Below the pieces are notes generated by a model. It made no database searches. It was given only the letters and a program-made list of their open reading frames with translations, and was not told the DNA's origin. Below are positions 1 through 7,034 of a stretch of 34,875 nucleotides of DNA, one piece after another (position 1 is the stretch's first letter; each line of letters begins with the position of its first letter). The stretch is from Ramlibacter sp. (GTDB taxonomy: Bacteria; Pseudomonadota; Gammaproteobacteria; Burkholderiales; Burkholderiaceae_C). The translations under genes and the position numbers were made by a program. The DNA is taken from positions 1-34,875 of the forward strand of contig JAQGNJ010000039.1 of assembly GCA_028291885.1 (NCBI GenBank). The letters run 5' to 3'.

Positions 1-158
1 CCTGCGCGACATGGAAGCCGACGAGCGCTGAACAAGGTTCAGTCCGCCCTGTCCTACGGTGGACTCGGCCGTGGCCGACTGGCCACTGGCTTGTGCGTCA
101 CTACATTGAATGGAAGCGCGGGCTTTGCCGCCCGCATGGCCTCACGAAAGGAACCAGG

Positions 159-707
159 ATGAACCTCATCGAACGCAAGAGCCTGGTCGCAATCTCCTGC
201 CTGGCGGCGCTGCTGTCGCTGGGCGCCTGCGACCGCACCGACAACCGCACGATGGGCGAGCGACTCGACTCCGCAACCGCGAAGACGGACAAGGCGGCGG
301 AGAAAGCCAAGGCGCAAGCACAGGCCGCAGCCGTCGACGCAGAGCAGGCCGCGAAGGAGGCCGCGGAGGCCACAAGGAACGCCGGCGCCAGCGCGGCCAC
401 CGAACTGAAGGACGCGAGCGCCAAGGCCGCCGTCGTGACGGCACAGGCCGCGGAGAGCGCCACCGAAGCCGCGCGCAAGTTCGCCGAGCAGCTGGACGAC
501 GTCACGATCACGGCCAAGGTCACGACCGGACTGGCGGCCGACAAGAACCTGAGCGCGCTGAAGATCAAGGTGAACAGCCGCGACGGTGTCGTGACGCTCA
601 AGGGCCCCGCGCCCACGCAGGCGGCGCGGGAGCGGGCCGAGGAGATCGCCCGCAACGTCAAGGGCGTCACCTCGGTCAACAACCAGCTGAGCGTGCAGGC
701 CGGCTGA
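159..707 (+). CDS. BON-domain lipoprotein with Ala-rich, LEA-like helical N-terminal region
   Basis: Internal ATG at 159 of ORF 93..707 gives MNLIERKSLVAISCLAALLSLGACDR (lipobox LGAC); C-terminal DDVTITAKVTTGLAADKNLSALKIKVNSRDGVVTLKG is BON-like. Confidence 0.85.
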   Translation: MNLIERKSLVAISCLAALLSLGACDRTDNRTMGERLDSATAKTDKAAEKAKAQAQAAAVDAEQAAKEAAEATRNAGASAATELKDASAKAAVVTAQAAESATEAARKFAEQLDDVTITAKVTTGLAADKNLSALKIKVNSRDGVVTLKGPAPTQAARERAEEIARNVKGVTSVNNQLSVQAG

Positions 708-719
708 GCGGCAGCTCAG
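704..719. terminator. Small hairpin between convergent genes, containing both stop codons
   Basis: CTGAGC-GGCA-GCTCAG perfect 6-bp stem; TGA 705-707 and TCA 716-718 are inside. Confidence 0.4.
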
Positions 720-1918
720 GTCGTTTCGGCCGGCTGGGGTGCGCCGGACTGCGCAGGCGGTTCCGCGGGCTCCACCTGCGGGCTCTGGGAACCGTCGTCC
801 ACCTGGCCCACCTGGCAGTTGTCGCTTTGCGGCTCCTGCTCCAGCTGTGCGTGCGGCGACTGGATCAGGTCATGGATGAAGCGCAGCTTGTCCAGCGCCG
901 CCGGGCTGAGCGCGAACGGGTAAGCGTCGTCTTGGCCAAGGCTGCGGTTCAGGCTGTTCAACAGCAGCGTGAGCGGCACCCATTGCTCCACGAGATGGTC
1001 GAAGTCGGTCGGCCCGGTCTCGAACGGGTTGCTCACCTCGTCGTAGTCTTCCTCGGGGCCCGGCACGACCAGCCGGGTGTTGTACGACGCGGCGGTCTCC
1101 AGCAGATCCACCATGTGCAGGTAGTGGGCCCAGGTCTCGGCCCAGTCTTCCCAGGGATGGGCGGTGGCGTAGGCGCTGACGAAGTTGTCCTGCCATGAGG
1201 CCGGCGCCCCCGACGCGTAGTACGTCTGCAGCGACTGTCCGTAGTCGGCCTGTTCGTCCCCGAACACGGCCCGGAACTCCTCCAGCCGGCCGGCGTCGCG
1301 CACCAGGCGGTCCCAGTAGTAGTGGCCGGATTCATGGCGCAGGTGCCCGAGCAGCGTGCGATAGGGTTCGCGCAGCTGCAGGCGCCGGCGCACCCGCTCG
1401 TCGTCATCCGCCTCGGCCACGTTGAGCGTGATCAAACCGTTGCAATGGCCCGTCATGACCTGCTGGCCAGGCTGGTCGGCCAGGAACTGGAACACCGGCC
1501 CGTCCTGCTCGCCCGCGGGCGGGTCGACCGACACCAGGCCGAGCCGCGCCAGCGTGTAGAACAGCCGCCGCTTGGCCGTCTCGATGCGGAACCAGCGCTC
1601 GTGGTTTCCTTCGATCGACAGGTCCGGCAGGATTTGCGTCAGCCGGCAGGAGACGCACAGCGGATTCGGGTCGCTTTCGGGGATGGCGAAGTTGCAGGCC
1701 TGGTGCTGCGTGTTGTTCTGGCACAGCCTGTAGCGGCGGGTCGACGTGGCGTTGCCGCGTTTCTTGCGGATCCAGACGCCGTCGCTTTCCGGCACCGGCT
1801 CCAGCGCGGCGACGGACATGCGCGGCGGCAGGAAAGCCAGCTTGCTGCCGCAGTGCAGGCAGGACACGTTTTCGAAAAAAACGGCATGGCCGCAGTTGTC
1901 GCAATTGAATAACTTCAT
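716..1918 (-). CDS. Putative zinc-binding metallopeptidase with N-terminal zinc ribbon
   Basis: MKLFNCDNCGHAVFFENVSCLHCGS zinc ribbon; RHESGHYYWDRLV (HExxH-type) motif; start placed at internal ATG 1916-1918. Confidence 0.8.
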   Translation of the reverse strand: MKLFNCDNCGHAVFFENVSCLHCGSKLAFLPPRMSVAALEPVPESDGVWIRKKRGNATSTRRYRLCQNNTQHQACNFAIPESDPNPLCVSCRLTQILPDLSIEGNHERWFRIETAKRRLFYTLARLGLVSVDPPAGEQDGPVFQFLADQPGQQVMTGHCNGLITLNVAEADDDERVRRRLQLREPYRTLLGHLRHESGHYYWDRLVRDAGRLEEFRAVFGDEQADYGQSLQTYYASGAPASWQDNFVSAYATAHPWEDWAETWAHYLHMVDLLETAASYNTRLVVPGPEEDYDEVSNPFETGPTDFDHLVEQWVPLTLLLNSLNRSLGQDDAYPFALSPAALDKLRFIHDLIQSPHAQLEQEPQSDNCQVGQVDDGSQSPQVEPAEPPAQSGAPQPAETT

Positions 1919-1939
1919 ATTCCGTGCTCGACAGGACGT

Positions 1940-1984
1940 TCCAAAAGAAAAGAGGCAGGCGGGGCGTTGCCGCCCGGCCTGCCT
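1940..1984 (-). terminator. Rho-independent terminator downstream of the BON gene at 2001..2321
   Basis: Minus strand AGGCAGGC-c-GGGCG-GCAA-CGCCC-c-GCCTGCCT followed by CTTTTCTTTT. Confidence 0.8.
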
Positions 1985-2000
1985 GCTAGGTGCGGTGGAT

Positions 2001-2321
2001 TTACGGGCGCACGGCCAGGTTGTTGCGCACTTCACGCACGCCGCGCGAGTTGCGTGCCAGGTATTCGGCCTGCGACTTCTCGGCGTTCGACTTGGCGAAG
2101 CCGGAAAGCGAGACGGTCCCGTTCAGCGTTTCCACCTTGATGGCGGCCGCATCGACGGTCTTGTCCTCGACGAACTTGGCCTTCACCGCGGTGGTGATGG
2201 CCACGTCGTCGATGTAGGCGCCCGGGGTTTCCTGGCCGCGCACCACAGCGCAGCCGGTCGTGAGGATGGTGGTGCCTGCAAGGGCAGCCAATGCCAGGGC
2301 CCGGATGTATTTCGTGTTCAT
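2001..2321 (-). CDS. BON-domain (OsmY-like) lipoprotein
   Basis: Signal with LTTGCAVV lipobox; IDDVAITTAVKAKFVEDKTVDAAAIKVETLNGTVSLSGF. Confidence 0.85.
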   Translation of the reverse strand: MNTKYIRALALAALAGTTILTTGCAVVRGQETPGAYIDDVAITTAVKAKFVEDKTVDAAAIKVETLNGTVSLSGFAKSNAEKSQAEYLARNSRGVREVRNNLAVRP

Positions 2322-2407
2322 GTATTTCTCCTTCGAGTGAATCGGTTCGTCTGTGCCTGTCGTTGCAAAAAGCTCGCCCGCCGGGCACTACGTCGGCGGG
2401 GTTGCGG

Positions 2408-2869
2408 TCATAGTTCGGGTTCGCGGCCCTGCTGCTGCGCATGCCAGCCCTGCGCGTCCGAGAGCGCGGACATCACGACGCCGGAGAGTTGCGAGGACTT
2501 CACGATGGCGACCACAAGGGTCGTCAGCGAGATCAATCGCCAGGGCCTGGTCACCACCAGCAGGGCGCCGACGCCGGCGGAAATCGCCAGCACCTGGAAC
2601 GGTTTCCTGCGCATATAGGACTGCAGCGCCGGGCTCGCCATCTCCAGCGCCATCTGCGCCGGGTGATGGCGCCACCAGGAGCGCGCCGCCCCCGACAGGC
2701 CGCCGAACCAGCCTCCGCGGCGCGAGCGCCGCTCGCCGTCCGCGGCTTCGCCGCCGGCGGCGTCGGGGGATTCCGCGTCGCTGGCGTCTCGCTCACCGCG
2801 GTGCTCGTGGCGTCCGAGGTATTCGACGATGGCGAGCCGGCTGCGGGCCAGCTTCTCGGAGGGCGTCAT
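2408..2869 (-). CDS. Hypothetical membrane protein, third gene of a YqjD/YqjE-like operon
   Basis: Overlaps the YqjE-like gene by 4 nt; hydrophobic segment FQVLAISAGVGALLVV. Confidence 0.65.
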   Translation of the reverse strand: MTPSEKLARSRLAIVEYLGRHEHRGERDASDAESPDAAGGEAADGERRSRRGGWFGGLSGAARSWWRHHPAQMALEMASPALQSYMRRKPFQVLAISAGVGALLVVTRPWRLISLTTLVVAIVKSSQLSGVVMSALSDAQGWHAQQQGREPEL

Positions 2870-3243
2870 GAACGCGCTCCGGCCATCCGCAAAGCCTGGG
2901 CGTCGGCGTCGAGCTGTCCGCGCAGTTCGACGAAAGCCTGCGTCGGCAGGCTCTTGCGCGCGATGCTCATGGAAACCAGCGCCAGGGCGAGCGCGACGCC
3001 GGGCGCCAGCACCAGGACCCAGTGGAACCCCTGCATGAAGCCCAGCATGACGGCCACGCCGGCAAGCACCAGGAAGACGACGAAGGACACGGCCGCGACG
3101 CCCCAGGCAATGGCGCGGCGCAGCACTTCCGCGCCCAGGGTGGCCGCCTCCTGCTGCGCCAGGGCAGCGTAGCCACTGAGGTGGTCGACAACCAGCTCGG
3201 GCCGGCTGACCAGGACCCTGAAGATGGGATGGATCATCGCCAT
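2866..3243 (-). CDS. Phage-holin-family / YqjE-like membrane protein
   Basis: Two hydrophobic hairpin helices (AIAWGVAAVSFVVFLVLAGVAVMLGF; VLVLAPGVALALALV); position downstream of a DUF883 gene. Confidence 0.75.
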   Translation of the reverse strand: MAMIHPIFRVLVSRPELVVDHLSGYAALAQQEAATLGAEVLRRAIAWGVAAVSFVVFLVLAGVAVMLGFMQGFHWVLVLAPGVALALALVSMSIARKSLPTQAFVELRGQLDADAQALRMAGARS

Positions 3244-3263
3244 CGCTTGGACGTGCGGTTGGA

Positions 3264-3620
3264 TCAGAGACGGTTGCGGCGACGGGCTGCGACGAGCAGT
3301 CCCGCGATCACCGCGCCGGCTGCCACGGCGATCAGCACCGATTTCACCGGCTGCTGCGAGACGTAGCGGCCGGTCACGTCCGCATAGCGCGAGAGCTGCT
3401 TCTGGGCGGCGGCGGCTGCTTCGGACGCGACGTCCACGCCCCGGCTGGCGAGGTCCTTGGCGCCGAAGCCCAGGTCGCGGACCTTCTCGCTGGCCTTGCC
3501 GATCACCTGGCTCGCGAGCTGCCGCGTGCTGTCGAGCGCGCTCTCGGCGCCGTTCATGGCCTCGTCGGCGTAGGAAGCGGGCGTGCTGCTGCGCAGGGAT
3601 CTGGTGCTCGGTGTGTTCAT
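3264..3620 (-). CDS. DUF883 family protein (YqjD/ElaB-like)
   Basis: Amphipathic N-terminus and C-terminal TM with terminal basic cluster: QQPVKSVLIAVAAGAVIAGLLVAARRRNRL. Confidence 0.85.
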   Translation of the reverse strand: MNTPSTRSLRSSTPASYADEAMNGAESALDSTRQLASQVIGKASEKVRDLGFGAKDLASRGVDVASEAAAAAQKQLSRYADVTGRYVSQQPVKSVLIAVAAGAVIAGLLVAARRRNRL

Positions 3621-3693
3621 GGTGACCTCTTCTGGTTGGTGGACGTGGACTGGAAACTGGTGGCCTGGACGGGCAGGGATGCAGGGCCGGGCG

Positions 3694-3864
3694 TCAGCCC
3701 TTGCGCTTGTGCACCATGCTGACGATGAACGTCACGACCGCCATGGCGACGAAGACGAAGAACAGGATCTTGGCGATCTCGACGGCGCCCGCCGCGATGC
3801 CGCCGAAGCCGAACAGGGCGGCGATCAGCGCGACGATCAGGAATACAACGGCGTAATGAAGCAT
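3694..3864 (-). CDS. DUF1328 (YtjA-like) small membrane protein
   Basis: Reverse-strand translation [58 protein letters not shown]-like AAGGAGAA upstream; absent from supplied ORF track. Confidence 0.9.
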   Translation of the reverse strand: MLHYAVVFLIVALIAALFGFGGIAAGAVEIAKILFFVFVAMAVVTFIVSMVHKRKG

Positions 3865-4001
3865 CTTCGTTCTCCTTGGGCGAGTGCCCGTGGCACCCGT
3901 GCGTCCCTGGTGGAACGCTTGAGCCCAAGCTTAGAACGGAAGGTCAGCCATTGCTGATCAGCGGCAAGCGTGACTGGTTGTCGGTGGCCGCGATGGATGC
4001 C

Positions 4002-4019
4002 TGTAGGAGTCCGCCGACA
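4002..4019. promoter_or_regulatory. Candidate response-regulator site TGTAGG-AGTCCG-CCGACA
   Basis: Same arms as the site at 6696-6713. Confidence 0.45.
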
Positions 4020-4033
4020 CCCGGACGGGAATT

Positions 4034-5392
4034 TCAGGCGGTCTGCGCACTGCAGGGAAGGGTGGCGCCGATCCGCGTACCGGTGCCCGGTTGCGATTGC
4101 ACCACCAGCCGGCCGCCTGCCGCTTCGACCCGGTGCTTCATGCCGGCCAGCCCATGGGTGGAACTGCGCACGTCGTTGACGTCGAAGCCCTTGCCGTTGT
4201 CCTTGATGTCCACCTCGACCTGGCCGCTGGAGTTGCGCACGCTGATGTCGACCTGCTCGGCCTGCGCGTACTTGCCGACGTTGGTGAGCGACTCCTGGAC
4301 CAGCCGGTACACCGTCAGCTGGCTCGACTCGTCCAGTTCGACCGGCTCCAGGTTGGTGGCGACCTCGATGCCGGAGCGTTCCGCGAATTCGCGCGCCAGG
4401 ATCTCGAGCGACGCCGTGAGCCCGAGGTTGGACAGCGACGAGGGCCGCAGGTCTTCGATGATCCGCCGCTTCAGGGCGATGCCGCTGTTGAGGGTTTCGG
4501 TCAGGTGCTGCAGCCGTTGCGCGAACTCCGGCGCCTGGGCGCCCAGCTTGGACTTCAGGCGGGCGACGTCCAGCTTGGCCGCCGTCAGCAGGGCGCCGAG
4601 CTCGTCGTGCAGCTCGCGCGCCAGGTGGCCGCGCTCCTCCTCTCGCACCTGCTGCAGGTGGGTCGCGAGCTCGGCCAGCGTGGCGGTGCGCTCGCGCACC
4701 TGCCGCTCCAGCAGATCGCGTTCCTGCTGCAGGATCTGCTGCTGCTGCTCGCCGGCGAGCTTCAGCGCCGTGGTCTGGCGCAGGTAAAGGTAGAACGCCA
4801 GCAGGCCCGCCATGGCGACGGCGGCGATGCCGATGCGCGAGAGCAGCAGCGAACGGCGCACCTGCACCTGGCTGACCTCCATCCGGGCGGTGCTGGCATC
4901 GATCAGCTTGGTCGCCTGTTCCCGGATCGCATCCATGTGCTCCTTGCCGACGTCCGTCATCAGCACGAACTTCCAGGCTTCCTCGTTGCCCTGCTTGCGC
5001 ATGCGCACGGACAGGTCCATCTCGGCCAGCTTGCGCTGCACGTTGCGTCCGAGCTGGGACAGGGTGGCGAATTCGTCGGCGTTGGAGGTGTGCAGCAGCC
5101 GCAGGTTGTCCAGGTTCTGGGTGATCTCGCCCACCGCGGCGTTGTACGGCTCCAGGTAGCGGGGGTCGCCGGTGAGCAGGTAGCCCCGGGAGCCGGTTTC
5201 GGCGTCCAGCACGTGCTGCAGCAGCCGGTTCAGGGTGCCCCGGGTGCGCGACGCCTCCGCGATGTCGTCCAGCGCGGCGCTCGACCGGTTGTAGCCGGTT
5301 TCGTTGATCCCGATCAGGATGCAGGCCGCGAGAATCGCCAGAAGCAGGCTGATAGCCATCTTCGGCATAGAAAACGATCGCATCAATATCAC
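4034..5392 (-). CDS. CHASE3-type sensor histidine kinase (HisKA_3, NarX/DegS-like)
   Basis: N-terminal TM, LDAETGSRGYLLTGDPRYLEPY CHASE3 signature, REEERGHLARELHDELGALL H-box, HGLAGMKHRVEAAGG G-box. Confidence 0.9.
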   Translation of the reverse strand: MILMRSFSMPKMAISLLLAILAACILIGINETGYNRSSAALDDIAEASRTRGTLNRLLQHVLDAETGSRGYLLTGDPRYLEPYNAAVGEITQNLDNLRLLHTSNADEFATLSQLGRNVQRKLAEMDLSVRMRKQGNEEAWKFVLMTDVGKEHMDAIREQATKLIDASTARMEVSQVQVRRSLLLSRIGIAAVAMAGLLAFYLYLRQTTALKLAGEQQQQILQQERDLLERQVRERTATLAELATHLQQVREEERGHLARELHDELGALLTAAKLDVARLKSKLGAQAPEFAQRLQHLTETLNSGIALKRRIIEDLRPSSLSNLGLTASLEILAREFAERSGIEVATNLEPVELDESSQLTVYRLVQESLTNVGKYAQAEQVDISVRNSSGQVEVDIKDNGKGFDVNDVRSSTHGLAGMKHRVEAAGGRLVVQSQPGTGTRIGATLPCSAQTA

Positions 5393-5509
5393 TCCAAACC
5401 GCCTTCGTTATGAATAAAATCGCCAATAATCGACACTAGAGGGAGACGGCCCCTTCCGCTGTTGTTGTACAAACGGGCCTGTGCTTGTCATCGCGAAAGA
5501 GAACCAGAC

Positions 5510-6142
5510 ATGATCAAAGTCGGAATTGTGGATGACCATGCCATCGTGCGGTCGGGGCTGAAGCAGTTTTTCTCCGAGCAGGTCGACCTGCGCGTCGTCG
5601 GGGAAGCTTCCAGCGGCCGCGAGGCCATCGACCTGGTTCGCACCACCGAACTCGATGTGCTGGTGATGGACCTGTCCATGCCTGGCCAGAGCGGCATCGA
5701 CGCGCTCGGCATGATCCGCGCCAAGGCGCCCGACGTCGGCATCCTGATCCTCTCGGGCTATCCGGAGGAGCACTATGCGATGAACCTGATCCGCCAGGGC
5801 GCGAGCGGGTACTTGAACAAGGAATGCGAGCCGATGGAGATCGTCAACGCGATCCGCACCATCGCGCTGGGACGGCGCTACATCTCTCCGGCCGTCGCCG
5901 AACTGCTCGCGCAGCAGCTCAATCGCAAGGAAGGCGGCGCGCCTCACGAGCAGCTCTCCGAGCGCGAATTCCAGGTGTTCCTCAAGCTCGCCAAGGGAGA
6001 GACGGCCGGTGACATCGCCAAGGCGCTGTCGCTGAGCGTCAAGACGGTCAGCACGTACCGCACCCGCCTGATGGAAAAAATGAGCCTGGCCTCGAACAGC
6101 GACCTGACCTATTACGCGCTGAAGAACAAGCTGATCGACTGA
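5510..6142 (+). CDS. NarL/FixJ (LuxR-type) response regulator
   Basis: MIKVGIVDDHAIVRSGLKQFF receiver; LSEREFQVFLKLAKGETAGDIAKALSLSVKTVSTYRTRLMEKM HTH; internal ATG at 5510. Confidence 0.93.
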   Translation: MIKVGIVDDHAIVRSGLKQFFSEQVDLRVVGEASSGREAIDLVRTTELDVLVMDLSMPGQSGIDALGMIRAKAPDVGILILSGYPEEHYAMNLIRQGASGYLNKECEPMEIVNAIRTIALGRRYISPAVAELLAQQLNRKEGGAPHEQLSEREFQVFLKLAKGETAGDIAKALSLSVKTVSTYRTRLMEKMSLASNSDLTYYALKNKLID

Positions 6143-6157
6143 AGCCCGCTGCGCGCC

Positions 6158-6547
6158 TCATGGCGCGGGCGCGGAGGGCGTGCACTGCTCCATGCAGTAC
6201 TCGACCAGCGCATCGATCTCGTTGGATTTGTCGAAGACCGCGTCCGCACCGAGCTGGGCGCAGCGTTTGCGCATGTCCTCGGTCGCATAGTTGCTCAGGA
6301 CCACCACGCGCTGCGCTCCCTGCCGCCCCTGGCAGGCCTCGAGCACGCCCAGGCCGCTGCCTTGCTTGAGAAAGAGGTCCACGATCGTCAGGTCCCAGGC
6401 CGCGGGATGGCCCGAGAGCCAGCTGCGTGCCTCGTTCTCCGTTTCGGCCCAGCCCAGCGCCTTGATGCATGCCAGTTCTTCCAGCGTCCCGATCAGGTTT
6501 TCGCGGATCGTGGCGTTGTCTTCGACGATATAAGTGCGCAGTTCCAC
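6158..6547 (-). CDS. Single-domain response regulator (receiver only)
   Basis: VELRTYIVEDNATIRENLIGTLEEL...WDLTIVDLFLKQGSGLGVL...VVVLSNYA...AVFDKSNE; no output domain; GTG start at 6547 preferred (ORF can extend to 6601). Confidence 0.85.
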   Translation of the reverse strand: MELRTYIVEDNATIRENLIGTLEELACIKALGWAETENEARSWLSGHPAAWDLTIVDLFLKQGSGLGVLEACQGRQGAQRVVVLSNYATEDMRKRCAQLGADAVFDKSNEIDALVEYCMEQCTPSAPAP

Positions 6548-6670
6548 GGTGGTCAATTCATGGCGCGTTCCAAGGCACACGCGCCGTCGGCTTTCGGGCA
6601 ATTGCGGGCCGGGCGATCACCCGGCGCTTCTCCTCCAGCGGGCATTTTGCCAGTGCGACCGCGGGCCAAT

Positions 6671-6688
6671 CGTAGGACCTTTCCTACA
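6671..6688. promoter_or_regulatory. Candidate response-regulator site CGTAGG-ACCTTT-CCTACA
   Basis: Perfect GTAGGA-CCTT-TCCTAC inverted repeat inside an 18-bp motif. Confidence 0.5.
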
Positions 6689-6695
6689 GCTCGAG

Positions 6696-6713
6696 TGTAG
6701 GCACGCACCGACA
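6696..6713. promoter_or_regulatory. Second tandem candidate site TGTAGG-CACGCA-CCGACA
   Basis: Identical arms to site 4002-4019; 25 bp centre-to-centre from the preceding site. Confidence 0.45.
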
Positions 6714-6819
6714 GGAGCTCAGGCGCACTACTGGCAGCAAAGCAATTGCACACCCAGCACACTGGCGTGAAACAGGTAAACGCCGGGACACCGAAACCGG
6801 TTCAGGGAACATCCGAAAA

Positions 6820-7026
6820 ATGAAACTGTTGATCCAGTCCGCAATGATTTTCTTCGGCACGCTGATGGCTGCCGCCGTCGTGGCGCTGGGCGAGCCTGGC
6901 AAGGCCGATGAAGCCTTCGTCAGGAGCGCTGCCACGCAATCGGGCAATGGTGCGCAGGCGGGTGCTCCGGACTCGCGCCCGCTGGTCAGCGTCGCTTGGA
7001 CCGACGCGGGCCTCGGCGCACGCTGA
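6820..7026 (+). CDS. Possible small membrane/exported protein
   Basis: MKLLIQSAMIFFGTLMAAAVVALGEPGKADEAF: hydrophobic N-terminus; ends 8 nt before the AsmA start. Confidence 0.35.
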   Translation: MKLLIQSAMIFFGTLMAAAVVALGEPGKADEAFVRSAATQSGNGAQAGAPDSRPLVSVAWTDAGLGAR

Positions 7027-7034
7027 TCGACGCC

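Noticed and set aside
1-31. C-terminal end of an upstream CDS (LRDMEADER*)
   Set aside because: Plausible in frame 2 but only nine codons are visible, too little to call.
41-86. Hairpins AGTCCGCC...GGTGGACT and GTGGCC-GACT-GGCCAC before the first gene
   Set aside because: Could be a terminator of the truncated upstream gene but no U-tract; also overlaps the half-site at 51-58, so function is ambiguous.
2866-3243. Possible prophage signal from a 'phage holin family' protein
   Set aside because: YqjE-like chromosomal stress operon context; no phage structural, integrase or lysis genes nearby.
3837-5426. 529-aa minus-strand ORF over the kinase locus
   Set aside because: Out-of-frame shadow of the CHASE3 kinase; composition biased to R/G/A/P, no motifs.
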